A DNA stretch of 34,977 nt from Oscillospiraceae bacterium (GTDB lineage Bacteria; Bacillota; Clostridia; Oscillospirales; UBA929), in the NCBI GenBank assembly GCA_009782475.1, contig WRIZ01000027.1, positions 1 to 34,977 of the forward strand, written 5' to 3'. The notes beneath the pieces are model-generated. The model was not told where the DNA came from and did no database searches. It was given only the letters and a program-made list of their open reading frames with translations. Shown one piece after another: positions 17,791 through 25,980 of the stretch (position 1 is its first letter; every line of letters begins with the position of its first letter). Position numbers and translations under genes: made by a program.

Positions 17791-18632
17791 CATGCGTATC
17801 CATTCAAGAGTTTTTTAATCAATCCCAGCGGCGGGCATCCCGTTCCCGGCGTCATCACCGAAGCGGCCGCGCACGCCATCGAAAGCCGGGCGGCTTCTTC
17901 CACAGTCATCTTTTGATCCAACGCGAAAGCCAAAGCCCCAACCATACAGTCCCCGGCTCCGGCCGGGGAGACGACTTCAACCGGGAGGGCGGGGAGCGTC
18001 CACTCTTTGCCGTTGGCGTAAAACCGCGCGCCCTCGCTGTCCAGCGAGTTGGCCAGCAGGCCGAAACCCGCCGGGTTGCCGATCATCGCCATCTCGTCCC
18101 TATTGGGTTTAATCACATACGGTTTGGCCGCCGCCCCCAAACGCAGGGCTTCGCCGGACGCGTCCAAAACGATTTTCGCTCCTTTTTCATGGAGCATGTG
18201 AATATAACGCGCGTATAATCCCGGATCAGAATCGGGCGGTAAACTGCCCGACAGGACGAAAATCGTCCCCGGAACGCACAATTCCAAAAAAAGCTGTTCC
18301 AGCCAGCGGTGGGCTTCCGTGCCCACCGGGGCTCCCGGGCTGTTCAATTCGGTCATGCCGCCGGAACTGTCGATCACTTTCATGTTGATGCGCGTCTGCG
18401 CCGTTTCATAGAATCTGTGCTCCAAATCATGCAGTTTTTGAACAAACAAAGCGTCGGCGAACCCAACGGCGATGACGTTGCCGCCAAGTTCTTTGATCAT
18501 CCGTGCGGCGTTGACGCCTTTCCCCCCGGCGTTGACGGTGCTTTCATCCAAACGGTTGGTTTGACCCGGGCGGAGGGAGCCGATCCGCGCCGTGACGTCG
18601 ACGGCCGGGTTGAGGGTAACGGTAACGACCAT
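17790..18632 (-). CDS. PfkB-family sugar kinase, 1-phosphofructokinase-like
   Basis: 280 residues from ATG 18632, with GGAGG 8 bases upstream. The opening VVTVTLNPAVDVTARIGSLRPGQTNR and the GGKGVNAARMIKELGG motif are those of the FruK/LacC (1-phosphofructokinase/tagatose-6-phosphate kinase) branch. The PfkB signature with catalytic Asp is PAGAGDCMVGALAFAL near residues 225-240. It would phosphorylate a sugar phosphate using ATP. No PTS transporter or DeoR regulator is adjacent, so the substrate is open. It is slightly shorter than usual FruK (about 300). Divergent from the his operon. Confidence 0.88.
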   Translation of the reverse strand: MVVTVTLNPAVDVTARIGSLRPGQTNRLDESTVNAGGKGVNAARMIKELGGNVIAVGFADALFVQKLHDLEHRFYETAQTRINMKVIDSSGGMTELNSPGAPVGTEAHRWLEQLFLELCVPGTIFVLSGSLPPDSDPGLYARYIHMLHEKGAKIVLDASGEALRLGAAAKPYVIKPNRDEMAMIGNPAGFGLLANSLDSEGARFYANGKEWTLPALPVEVVSPAGAGDCMVGALAFALDQKMTVEEAARLSMACAAASVMTPGTGCPPLGLIKKLLNGYA

Positions 18633-18650
18633 AAAAGCAACCTCCTTACA

Positions 18651-18679
18651 TTGACAAAATCCATCTTATCATGTAAAAT
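18651..18679 (+). promoter_or_regulatory. Consensus promoter of the histidine operon
   Basis: TTGACA (18651-18656), a 17-base spacer, then TAAAAT (18674-18679). Only about 27 bases remain between the predicted start of transcription and hisZ. There is therefore no room for a T-box or attenuator leader, unlike many Firmicute amino-acid operons. Confidence 0.85.
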
Positions 18680-18712
18680 GAACTAACGTCAACCCGAAGG
18701 AGGGCTGCCGCG

Positions 18713-19618
18713 ATGCGTGAAAAGATGATACGGACACCCGAGGGGATGCGTGATAAGCTCCGCGACGAGTGCGCGGCGCGCCGCAAATGCGAAGCCGGGG
18801 TGTTTGAGCTGTTTCAAAAGCAAAAATTCTCCGAGGTTTCAACTCCTGTTTTAGAGCGGTATGAGCTGTTCTCCCGAATCGGTTCCCCCATTTCCGAGGA
18901 AATGATGGTCAAGGTCATCGGCCGCGACGGACGCATCTGCGTCCTCCGCCCCGACAACACCGCGCCGATCGCCCGGCTGGCGGCGACGCGGCTGCAAAAC
19001 GAACCGCTGCCGTTGAAACTATGGTATGCGCAGCCTGTTTACCGGGCGGACGGGAACGGGTTTTCCGAAATCCGGCAAGCGGGGATCGAAATCATCGGCG
19101 GCAGGCCAAGAAGCCATAAAGTTTTATATTTGGCGCGGAGGGCGGCCGAACGCTATTACGGGCAAACCCCGCACATCGAGGTCAGCCACGCCGGGATATT
19201 GCAAAAACTGTTTCGGCAGATGAAGCTGGATGACACGGAGACAGAGCGGGCGTTGTCGCTGATCGGGCGTAAAAACTTCGCCGATTTGGGCGACGAGTTC
19301 CCCGGAGCAGATGATTTGGTGAAGCTGGTACGCCTTTCCGGGGGGATGGACGCGCTGGACGAAGCGGAGCAAACCGTTGGCGTCAATCTCAGCGATGAAT
19401 TGGCCATTCTGCGCAATCTCTTGAAAGAAACGCAGGGGCGGCAGGTATCGGTTGATTTCAGCCTCGCGCCGCTGCTGGGGTATTACACCGGGTTGTTCTT
19501 CCGCGGCTATATAGACGGCGCGGCCGGAGCGGTTTTGTCCGGCGGCTGGTATGGAAATGTGATGAAGCAGCTCGGGCGCGACGCGCCCGCCGTCGGCTTC
19601 GCCATACATTTGGAGTGA
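18713..19618 (+). CDS. hisZ: ATP phosphoribosyltransferase regulatory subunit HisZ
   Basis: 301 residues, a catalytically inactive histidyl-tRNA-synthetase-like protein. In species with short HisG it forms the hetero-octameric first enzyme of histidine synthesis and mediates histidine feedback. It shows TPEGMRDKL at the start, motif-2-like LKLWYAQPVYRADGNGFSEIRQAGIEIIG, and late LLGYYTGLFFRGYIDGAAGAVLSGGWYG. The anticodon-binding domain of HisRS is missing, as expected. At about 300 residues it is at the short end for HisZ. ATG 18713 has AAGGAGGG 8 bases upstream. It is the first gene of the his operon; its partner hisG is separated from it by the HEPN-MNT pair. Confidence 0.92.
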   Translation: MREKMIRTPEGMRDKLRDECAARRKCEAGVFELFQKQKFSEVSTPVLERYELFSRIGSPISEEMMVKVIGRDGRICVLRPDNTAPIARLAATRLQNEPLPLKLWYAQPVYRADGNGFSEIRQAGIEIIGGRPRSHKVLYLARRAAERYYGQTPHIEVSHAGILQKLFRQMKLDDTETERALSLIGRKNFADLGDEFPGADDLVKLVRLSGGMDALDEAEQTVGVNLSDELAILRNLLKETQGRQVSVDFSLAPLLGYYTGLFFRGYIDGAAGAVLSGGWYGNVMKQLGRDAPAVGFAIHLE

Positions 19619-19651
19619 CTTGATTGTTATTTTTGATAGGGGGAGATGAAA

Positions 19652-20044
19652 ATGCTTGATAAAGCAGATTATTGGTTTAATTTGTGCGATGAGGATTTAG
19701 AAGTCGCAAAAGTATTGTTATCCGCAAACAAGTATTTACAAATGGGTTTTTTCTGTCATTTAACGGTTGAAAAAGCCTTGAAAGCTGTAATTGCTCATAA
19801 CTCAAATGGGATACCACCGAAAATACATGATTTAATTAAACTGGCGAATTATGGAAAATTATACAATGTGTTTTCTGAAGAACAATGTGCGCTTTTAGAA
19901 AGGTTGACTCCGCTTCAGCTGGAAGCCCGTTATCCCGAATATAAGGAACGAATCGCAAAGAACCTTAACGATGAAAACTGTAAACGATTACTAAACGAAA
20001 CGGAGGAATTGCTGCATTGGATAAAGCAAAAATTAGGGAAATAG
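19652..20044 (+). CDS. HEPN-domain protein (partner of nucleotidyltransferase)
   Basis: 130 residues, start ATG 19652 (GGGGGAG about 6 bases upstream; ATG 19646 is too close). A helical HEPN domain with the family blocks DLEVAKVLLSANKYLQMGFFCHLTVEKALKAVIA, IHDLIKLA and LEARYPEYKERI. The Rx4-6H ribonuclease motif of toxic HEPN proteins is not evident, so RNase activity is doubtful. Together with the overlapping MNT gene it resembles the type VII toxin-antitoxin arrangement, in which the nucleotidyltransferase modifies HEPN. AT-rich composition differs sharply from the flanking his genes, indicating insertion. Confidence 0.9.
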   Translation: MLDKADYWFNLCDEDLEVAKVLLSANKYLQMGFFCHLTVEKALKAVIAHNSNGIPPKIHDLIKLANYGKLYNVFSEEQCALLERLTPLQLEARYPEYKERIAKNLNDENCKRLLNETEELLHWIKQKLGK

Positions 20045-20334
20045 CATTACAATACTCCGAAGAGGTAAAAAAAGTATTAACGCCAACATCCATCATTCTT
20101 TTCGGTTCACACGTCAATGGAAATCCGCATGAATGGAGCGATATTGATATTGCGGTATTTGTCAATGATATTGAAGAGGAAAATTGGTATGATACTTGTG
20201 TTTTACTGCAGAAACTCCGAAGAAAAGCAGATTTCATTGATATAGAACCTCATTTATTGAGCGAAACCTATGACCCAAGCGGATTTACCGAACATATTAT
20301 CAAAACGGGAGAAGTGCTGTATCAATCGGCGTAA
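20017..20334 (+). CDS. MNT-type minimal nucleotidyltransferase
   Basis: 105 residues from TTG 20017, with GGAGG 10 bases upstream inside the HEPN gene; the two overlap by 28 bases. The polymerase-beta-fold active site GSx10DxD is complete: GS in LFGSHVNGN, then SDIDIAVF. A third acidic residue is likely in DFIDIEPHL. Relatives (MntA) add AMP to their HEPN partner and act as antitoxin. AT-rich like the HEPN gene, so the two travel together as a cassette. It lies just ahead of hisG. Confidence 0.9.
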   Translation: MDKAKIREIALQYSEEVKKVLTPTSIILFGSHVNGNPHEWSDIDIAVFVNDIEEENWYDTCVLLQKLRRKADFIDIEPHLLSETYDPSGFTEHIIKTGEVLYQSA

Positions 20335-20364
20335 GTATCGCGCATTATTTAGGAGGATTGCCCT

Positions 20365-21018
20365 TTGAATAACCCCATCCGCATCGCCATTGCCAAAGGG
20401 CGGCTGGAAAAGCAATGCCGCGCTTTGCTTGTCCGCGCCGGATATGACTGTTCCGCGCTGGAAACCCCCGGGCGGCGGCTGATCCATCCGTTGCCTTTCC
20501 AAGACGGCACATCGCCGCCGCTGGAAGCGGTGCTGAGCAAAGCACCCGATGTTGTGACCTATGTTTCACGCGGGGTGTGCGCGCTTGGCGTCGCGGGCAA
20601 GGATACCATCATAGAGCAGGGCGGATCGTTTTATGAAATGCTCGACTTAAAACTGGGTGCCTGCCGCTTCGCGCTGGCCGCTATGGCGGGATCGGCGTTT
20701 TTTGAGAGCGCGGAACACAAACGCGTCGCCACCAAATACCCTGAAGTGGCGCGCCGTTTTTTATCCGGGCTGGGGGTTGACGCCGAGATCATCCGCATTG
20801 AAGGTTCCTGCGAGCTTGCGCCGCTGCTGGGGTTGAGCGACGCCATCGTGGATATTGTGGAGACAGGGGACACCCTGCGCGAAAACGGGCTGGTTATCCT
20901 GCGCGAGATGCTGCCGCTGTCGGCGCGGCTGATCGTCAACGTCGCGGCGTATAAGCTGCGGCGCAATGAGATAGACAATTTGATCGAAGGATTGAAAGGG
21001 GCAAAAGAATCATGTTAA
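20365..21018 (+). CDS. hisG: ATP phosphoribosyltransferase, short catalytic form
   Basis: 217 residues, start TTG 20365 with AGGAGG 8 bases upstream. Catalyses the first step of histidine synthesis, ATP plus PRPP to PR-ATP. IRIAIAKGRLEK at the N-terminus, GVCALGVAGKDTI and EGSCELAPLLGLSDAIVDIVETGDTLRENGL are diagnostic. The last is the PRPP-binding region. The C-terminal regulatory domain of long HisG is absent, so it needs HisZ, encoded at the head of the operon. Overlaps hisD by 7 bases. Confidence 0.97.
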   Translation: MNNPIRIAIAKGRLEKQCRALLVRAGYDCSALETPGRRLIHPLPFQDGTSPPLEAVLSKAPDVVTYVSRGVCALGVAGKDTIIEQGGSFYEMLDLKLGACRFALAAMAGSAFFESAEHKRVATKYPEVARRFLSGLGVDAEIIRIEGSCELAPLLGLSDAIVDIVETGDTLRENGLVILREMLPLSARLIVNVAAYKLRRNEIDNLIEGLKGAKESC

Positions 21019-22283
21019 CGATCGTTAGGAGTTATGCGGAGGCCATAGCGCGGCTCGGTGCCGTCCAGCGGAGTTCGATACAGGACGCCGCAAGGGTACG
21101 GAACGAAGTACATATCCTGATGGAGGATATTTTCGGGCGGTTTGAACCGGCCGTCAACGACATCTCCATGCGGTTTGACAACGCGCTGCCGCGTGAAATC
21201 CCAAAAGAAGAATGGGAAGAGGCTTTAGCGGCCTGCGACCCATCTCTGCTGGAAGACCTGCGCCGCGCGGCAAAAAATATAGAAGACTACCAAAAACGCC
21301 TGCTGCCGCATGGCGGTACTTGGAAAAATCCTGACGGCGGAGACGTAGGCGTTCTGCTGCGTCCTGTTCAGCGGGTAGGGATGTATGTCCCCGGCGGCAC
21401 ATCGGCGTATCCTTCGACGGTTCTGATGACAGCCATCCCCGCCCGCGTGGCCGGGGTGCGCGAGATTGTCATGTGTACGCCGCCGGGCAAACAGCTCAAA
21501 CCCGAAGTGCTGGCCGCGGCGTCAATCTGCGGCGTTGACAGGGTTTTCGCCATAGGCGGCGTTCCCGCCATCGCTTCGATGGCATTGGGGATCGGGCTGA
21601 TACCGGGCTGCGACGTGGTAACCGGGCCGGGGAACGAATACGTCACCGAAGCCAAACGTCAGATATTCGGCCATTGCGGGATCGACTCCACGGCGGGGCC
21701 GAGCGATATTTTCATTCTTGCCGACCATACCGCAAACCCGGTTTGGGTGGCCGCCGACCTTCTCAGTCAGGCCGAGCACGGGGCGCGGAGCGGTGCTGTG
21801 CTGGTGACGACGGACGAAGCCGTTGCTCAGGCTGTCTGTGCGGAATTGGATAAACAAATCGCATCTATCCCCCGCCGTGCGGAAGCCGAAGCCGCTCTGC
21901 ATGGTTACAGCGCGGCGGTGGTCGTTTCCTCAAAGGAAGAGGCGTTGGAGATCGCCAATTTATTCGCGCCGGAGCATTTAGAGATCATTGCAGAGGATGC
22001 CGAAAGCTGGCTGGCCGGCGTGCAAAACGCCGGGGCGGTCTTCATCGGCTCGTACAGCCCCGAGGCACTGGGCGATTATTGGGCCGGCCCCAGCCATGTC
22101 CTGCCGACCGAAGGCCATGCGCGGTTTTTCTCCCCTGTATCGGTTGATATATTTCTCAAACGCACCAGCATGTTATCGTACGATAAAAATGCCTTCCTGC
22201 CTGTGATAGACAGCATCGCGCGGCTTGCCCGCGCCGAAGGGCTGGAAGCGCACGCCCGCAGCGCGGAGGTGCGGAAACCTTGA
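21012..22283 (+). CDS. hisD: Histidinol dehydrogenase
   Basis: 423 residues, full length. It catalyses the last two NAD-dependent oxidations, histidinol to histidine, with a catalytic zinc. Motifs: VGMYVPGGTSAYPSTVLMTAIPARVAGV, GPGNEYVTEAKRQIFG, DSTAGPSDIFILAD, DLLSQAEHG with zinc-ligand residues, and GDYWAGPSHVLPT. The ATG at 21012 lies inside the hisG end. The following hisC start overlaps the hisD stop. Confidence 0.98.
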   Translation: MLTIVRSYAEAIARLGAVQRSSIQDAARVRNEVHILMEDIFGRFEPAVNDISMRFDNALPREIPKEEWEEALAACDPSLLEDLRRAAKNIEDYQKRLLPHGGTWKNPDGGDVGVLLRPVQRVGMYVPGGTSAYPSTVLMTAIPARVAGVREIVMCTPPGKQLKPEVLAAASICGVDRVFAIGGVPAIASMALGIGLIPGCDVVTGPGNEYVTEAKRQIFGHCGIDSTAGPSDIFILADHTANPVWVAADLLSQAEHGARSGAVLVTTDEAVAQAVCAELDKQIASIPRRAEAEAALHGYSAAVVVSSKEEALEIANLFAPEHLEIIAEDAESWLAGVQNAGAVFIGSYSPEALGDYWAGPSHVLPTEGHARFFSPVSVDIFLKRTSMLSYDKNAFLPVIDSIARLARAEGLEAHARSAEVRKP

Positions 22284-23320
22284 ATTTGCCTGAAAAACTG
22301 AACGGCTTCAAACCCTACCCGGCTATGATGGGAACGCCGGACGTCCGCGTTGACGGCAACGAGAGCTGTTTTGCCCTCCCGCCGGATATGCTTGACGAAA
22401 TCACGGCGGCGGTGCGGGAAACCGGACTGAATCGCTATCCCGACCCATACGCGGCTGAAGTTTGCCGATTGGCGGAAGCCTTTTGGGGCGCGCCGGAAGG
22501 CAGTGCCACCGCCGGGAACGGCTCGGATGAGTTGATTTCGATTGCGTTGAGCGCGCTGCTGCCGCGCGGCGGCAAGCTGCTGGTCTGCGACCCTGATTTT
22601 TCGATGTACCGTTTTTACGCCGCCCTGTGTGAACTGGAATGTATCGGGCTGGAAAGGGTTTCCGGCGTCCCGGATGCGGATGAGATCATCGAAAAAGGGA
22701 AAACGGCCGGCGCGGTCATCTTATCCAACCCATGCAACCCTACCGGACAGGGATTCCCGCAAGAAGAGACGCTGCGCATTGTGAACGAGCTGAACTGCCC
22801 CGTATTGCTTGATGAAGCCTATACGGATTTTTGGGAAGAGGGGAAGCACTCGCTCATTTCTGCTATCGAACGATATGAACACCTCATCATTTTCAAAACT
22901 TGCTCAAAGAACCTTGCAATGGCGGGGATACGTTTGGGATTCGCCTTTGCCGGGGAAAAGCTGACGCACACAATGCGCTCGGTGAAGTCGCCCTATAACG
23001 TAAACGCGCTGACGCAAGCGGCCGGAGCCGCCGCCCTGCGCCGCCCGGCATGGATAAAAGGGAACGCAAAACGGCTGATCGGGCAAAAGGACAAGCTGTT
23101 TGCTCTTCTCAGCCAATGGGCTGAAGGCAAGCCGGACGTCACGGTAACGGATACCGTTGTCAACTTTGTGACGGTGAAACTACCCGATGCGGAAACCGTA
23201 TTTAAGCATCTGCAAGCCAAAGGAATCGCCGTTCGCTTGCTGCCCGGGCTGCTGCGCGTATCGGCAGGAACAGACGAGGAAAACATGCGGCTGATGGCTG
23301 CATTGGAGGAATGCAAATGA
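22280..23320 (+). CDS. hisC: Histidinol-phosphate aminotransferase
   Basis: 346 residues, a PLP-dependent fold-type I enzyme transferring an amino group to imidazoleacetol phosphate. The start TTG 22280 overlaps the hisD stop. NGSDELISIALSAL is the cofactor-phosphate loop. NPCNPTGQ, LLDEAYTDF and KTCSKNLAMAGIRLGFAF, with the Schiff-base Lys in CSKN, are all present. It is coupled to hisB by a 4-base ATGA overlap. Confidence 0.96.
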   Translation: MNLPEKLNGFKPYPAMMGTPDVRVDGNESCFALPPDMLDEITAAVRETGLNRYPDPYAAEVCRLAEAFWGAPEGSATAGNGSDELISIALSALLPRGGKLLVCDPDFSMYRFYAALCELECIGLERVSGVPDADEIIEKGKTAGAVILSNPCNPTGQGFPQEETLRIVNELNCPVLLDEAYTDFWEEGKHSLISAIERYEHLIIFKTCSKNLAMAGIRLGFAFAGEKLTHTMRSVKSPYNVNALTQAAGAAALRRPAWIKGNAKRLIGQKDKLFALLSQWAEGKPDVTVTDTVVNFVTVKLPDAETVFKHLQAKGIAVRLLPGLLRVSAGTDEENMRLMAALEECK

Positions 23321-23841
23321 CAAGGAAAACCAAGGAAACGGACGTAACGGTGGAACTCTCACTCAAAGGCGGAAACATCACGGTAGAAACAGGCGTCGGG
23401 TTTTTTGACCACATGCTGACGGCGATGGCTTTCCATGCCGGATGGGGATTGACCGTCAAAGCCGAAGGCGACCTGCATGTGGACGATCACCATACCGTTG
23501 AGGACGTCGGGATCGTTTTAGGTCAGGCATTGAGGGAAGCCTTGCCGGACAATCGCGCCCGCTTCGGGCACGCTTACATCCCGATGGACGAAGCGTTGGG
23601 GTTCGCCGCTGTGGACGCCGGAGGACGCTCTTTCATGCAACTGAATGACGCTAACATCTACGAACTAAGCAAAGATTTTTTCCATGCTTTTTGCAGCAAT
23701 GCCATGATCACTCTGCACTTAAAGGTGGAAGGCGAAAATGCCCACCATATGACCGAAGCCCTCTTCAAAGCCGTAGGCGCGGCACTGCGGACAGCCTGCG
23801 CCCCGCGTGACGGGATCGCTTCTACCAAAGGAGTTTTATAG
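23317..23841 (+). CDS. hisB: Imidazoleglycerol-phosphate dehydratase
   Basis: 174 residues from ATG 23317, with TGGAGG 7 bases upstream (ATG 23311 is only 1 base from it). Family motifs with the dimanganese ligands: GVGFFDHMLTAMAFHAGW, VDDHHTVEDVGIVLGQAL, and ENAHHMTEALFKAVGAAL near the C-terminus. This is the monofunctional dehydratase, without a phosphatase domain. The next gene is hisA, whereas many operons place hisH here. Confidence 0.97.
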   Translation: MTRKTKETDVTVELSLKGGNITVETGVGFFDHMLTAMAFHAGWGLTVKAEGDLHVDDHHTVEDVGIVLGQALREALPDNRARFGHAYIPMDEALGFAAVDAGGRSFMQLNDANIYELSKDFFHAFCSNAMITLHLKVEGENAHHMTEALFKAVGAALRTACAPRDGIASTKGVL

Positions 23842-24875
23842 TGGAAATTGTTCCATCGATAGACCTGAAAGACGGGCAGTGCGTCCGCTTGAAGCAGGGT
23901 GATTTCAGCACTGTCCATACCGTCGCGCCCGACCCGGTGGCGGTGGCGGTTTCATACCGTGAAGCGGGAGCCCAAATAATCCATGTCGTTGACCTTGACG
24001 GAGCCAAAGACGGTGTGCGCAGGAATGAAGCCCTAGTCAGCGCGATCTGCCAAGCGGCCAAACCGGCTTTGGTGGAGATGGGCGGCGGTTTGCGGAATTT
24101 GCAGGATTTGGAGGAAGCGGAGCGTCTCGGCGTTTGGCGGTTTGTGATCGGCTCGGCGGCAATCTCCGACCCGGATTTTGTCAAAGAAGCGATCGTTCGT
24201 TATGGTGATCGGGTGGCTGTGGGGATCGACGCCAAGGAAGGGACGGTGCGCGGTCACGGTTGGACAGACGATTCAGGCCGCGACGAACTGGAATTTGCCC
24301 AAGAGGTTGCCTCGTGGGGGGTCAAAACCATCATTTATACCGACATAGCCACAGACGGCTTACTAAAAGGCCCGTCCCTGCAACACTTGAAGGCCCTCCG
24401 TGAAGCTCTGCCTGACATTGAATTGGTGGCCAGCGGGGGGGTTGCGTCTCTGAGAGACGTTCAAAAACTGCGCCGGATGAGGATCAACGCCGCCATTGCC
24501 GGAAAGGCTCTGTATACAGGCGACTTGCCGCTGGAGGAAGCCTTGTTTGAGGCGCGGACGGGCAATCTGTTTGAAAAAACGACCCTTATTCCGGCCATTA
24601 CACAAAATGCCGAAACCGGAGAGGTATTGATTTTGGGCTATATGTCGCCCGAATCCTTGCGGCTGACCATGAAAACGAAAAAGGTGACTTTTTTCAGCCG
24701 CAGCCGCCAAGAACTTTGGGTCAAAGGCGCAACGTCAGGCAACTTTTTGGACGTCGTGAGCATCACTGCCGATTGCGAGGATAATTCCCTGCTTGTTCGC
24801 TGCCGCCCGCATGGCCCGGCCTGCCACACAGGGCGGTCAAATTGCTTTTTCAACGAAATCCCGCTGGGAGGTTAA
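23841..24875 (+). CDS. hisAI: HisA-HisI fusion: ProFAR isomerase plus PR-AMP cyclohydrolase
   Basis: 344 residues, start GTG 23841 sharing its G with the hisB stop (AAAGGAG 7 bases upstream). Residues 1 to about 240 are a full HisA (beta/alpha)8 barrel: PSIDLKDGQCVRLKQGDF, VVDLDGAKDG, GGGLR, GIDAKEGTVRGHGW, YTDIATDGLLKGPS, ASGGVASL. No HisF signatures appear. From about 245, with no linker, comes HisI: LIPAITQNAETGEVLILGYM, FFSRSRQELWVKGATSGN, and the zinc motif CEDNSLLVRC with GPACHTG. One protein thus carries steps three and four of the pathway. hisF usually lies between them; it and hisH are missing here. Confidence 0.95.
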   Translation: MEIVPSIDLKDGQCVRLKQGDFSTVHTVAPDPVAVAVSYREAGAQIIHVVDLDGAKDGVRRNEALVSAICQAAKPALVEMGGGLRNLQDLEEAERLGVWRFVIGSAAISDPDFVKEAIVRYGDRVAVGIDAKEGTVRGHGWTDDSGRDELEFAQEVASWGVKTIIYTDIATDGLLKGPSLQHLKALREALPDIELVASGGVASLRDVQKLRRMRINAAIAGKALYTGDLPLEEALFEARTGNLFEKTTLIPAITQNAETGEVLILGYMSPESLRLTMKTKKVTFFSRSRQELWVKGATSGNFLDVVSITADCEDNSLLVRCRPHGPACHTGRSNCFFNEIPLGG

Positions 24876-24879
24876 GGTT

Positions 24880-25194
24880 ATGGATGAACTGTATCACACG
24901 ATAGAATCGCGCAAAGAAAACCCTGTCGAGAACTCATACACCAACTATCTCTTCTCGCAGGGGCTGGATAAAATCTGCAAAAAAATCGGCGAGGAATGCG
25001 CCGAAACCATCATCGCCGCCAAAAACGGCGACCCCGCGCTGCTGGCGGGCGAGGTTGCCGATGTGCTGTATCACTTGTTAGTCTTGTTGTCGGAGCAAGG
25101 GATACCGTGGCAAGAGGTTCAGGAAGAGCTGGAACGGCGGGGACAAAAGATCGGAAATAAGAAGGTTTTTCACAATGCAGACAGAAACTCATAA
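24880..25194 (+). CDS. hisE: Phosphoribosyl-ATP pyrophosphatase
   Basis: 104 residues from ATG 24880 with GGGAGG 8 bases upstream. Hydrolyses PR-ATP to PR-AMP, the step before HisI. This small all-alpha MazG-related fold shows [23 protein letters not shown] and [13 protein letters not shown], with the acidic metal-binding residues. In many bacteria hisI and hisE are fused; here hisI is fused to hisA and hisE stands alone. Overlaps udg by 20 bases. Confidence 0.96.
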   Translation: MDELYHTIESRKENPVENSYTNYLFSQGLDKICKKIGEECAETIIAAKNGDPALLAGEVADVLYHLLVLLSEQGIPWQEVQEELERRGQKIGNKKVFHNADRNS

Positions 25195-25765
25195 TCGAAA
25201 CTGGGAAACCCTGAAAGCGGAGTGCCTGGCCTGTACTCGCTGCGCGCTGAGCGAAACGAGAACGCAAGTGGTCTTCGGCGTCGGCAACCCTGAAAGCGAG
25301 GTCTTGCTGATCGGGGAGGGACCGGGGCAGGAGGAGGACATCCGCGGCGAGCCGTTTGTCGGGCGGGCAGGTCAGCTGTTGGATGTGATGCTGGCGTCGG
25401 TTGGCATCAAGCGGGAAAACATTTACATAGCCAATATCGTTAAATGCCGCCCGCCCAACAACCGCGATCCGCTCAACATCGAGCAGGACGCCTGTATCGG
25501 TTGGCTGCGGGAGCAAACCAAACTGATGCGTCCTAAAATCATCGTCTGTTTGGGCAGGGTGGCGGCGATGAAGATCATCAAGCCCGACTATAAAATCACA
25601 AGCGAACACGGTCAATGGATCGAGAAAAGCGGGTTTTGGATGACAGCTTTCTATCACCCGGCCTTTTTGCTGCGCGACCCCCGGCATAAACCCGACACTT
25701 TTTCCGATATGAAGTCTTTGGAAAGCAAAATGCGGGAAATTTGCACAAAAACCCTGCCTGATTGA
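25175..25765 (+). CDS. Uracil-DNA glycosylase, Fe-S type (family 4)
   Basis: 196 residues. Removes uracil from DNA during base-excision repair. [20 protein letters not shown] holds the first two Cys of the [4Fe-4S] cluster. [24 protein letters not shown] is the catalytic/uracil pocket block of family 4, and [12 protein letters not shown] supplies a third Cys. The C-terminal [14 protein letters not shown] contains the HPA motif. The start ATG 25175 lies inside hisE, so it rides on the his operon transcript. A functional link to histidine synthesis is not implied. Confidence 0.94.
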   Translation: MQTETHNRNWETLKAECLACTRCALSETRTQVVFGVGNPESEVLLIGEGPGQEEDIRGEPFVGRAGQLLDVMLASVGIKRENIYIANIVKCRPPNNRDPLNIEQDACIGWLREQTKLMRPKIIVCLGRVAAMKIIKPDYKITSEHGQWIEKSGFWMTAFYHPAFLLRDPRHKPDTFSDMKSLESKMREICTKTLPD

Positions 25766-25806
25766 TCAATAGCCAATTATTTTAAGAATAACTGCGCGGA
25801 AAAACA

Positions 25807-25835
25807 TTGCCAACAGAAATGAATTATGATATATT
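25807..25835 (+). promoter_or_regulatory. Promoter of the nucleotidase gene
   Basis: TTGCCA (25807-25812), 17-base spacer, TATATT (25830-25835). The predicted transcript starts near 25842, giving a leader of about 140 nt. Confidence 0.75.
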
Positions 25836-25853
25836 GAAAAGTAGAAAAACTAG

Positions 25854-25881
25854 ATGCGAATGGGAGGTACCCTGTTCGCAT
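25854..25881 (+). promoter_or_regulatory. Hairpin in the nucleotidase leader
   Basis: ATGCGAA (25854-25860) pairs with TTCGCAT (25875-25881). Inside, GGG (25862-25864) pairs with CCC (25870-25872). The hairpin forms almost at the predicted mRNA 5' end, where it could stabilise the message. It has no U tract and does not match a riboswitch that I recognise. Confidence 0.5.
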
Positions 25882-25913
25882 TCAGCATTTAAGAGGAAAA
25901 ATCACAGCCAACT

Positions 25914-25932
25914 GCAATTATTCCGCAATTAT
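25914..25932. promoter_or_regulatory. Direct repeat with one-helical-turn spacing
   Basis: GCAATTAT occurs at 25914-25921 and again at 25925-25932, an 11-bp period. Spacing of this kind is typical of OmpR/PhoB-type response-regulator sites, and phosphate control of a nucleotidase would make sense. It lies downstream of the predicted promoter, and the motif is not a recognised Pho box. Speculative. Confidence 0.3.
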
Positions 25933-25980
25933 CACAATCGAATGTGACTTTTGCACATCCTAACCAAGGAGGAACTGCCT

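Noticed and set aside
18633..18712. T-box or his attenuator ahead of hisZ
   Set aside because: Only about 27 bases separate the predicted transcript start from the gene, with no hairpins or His-codon leader.
23841..24560. HisA/HisF recombinant barrel
   Set aside because: All signatures along the barrel are HisA; no HisF-specific motif is found, so it is a HisA-HisI fusion and not a HisA/HisF chimera.
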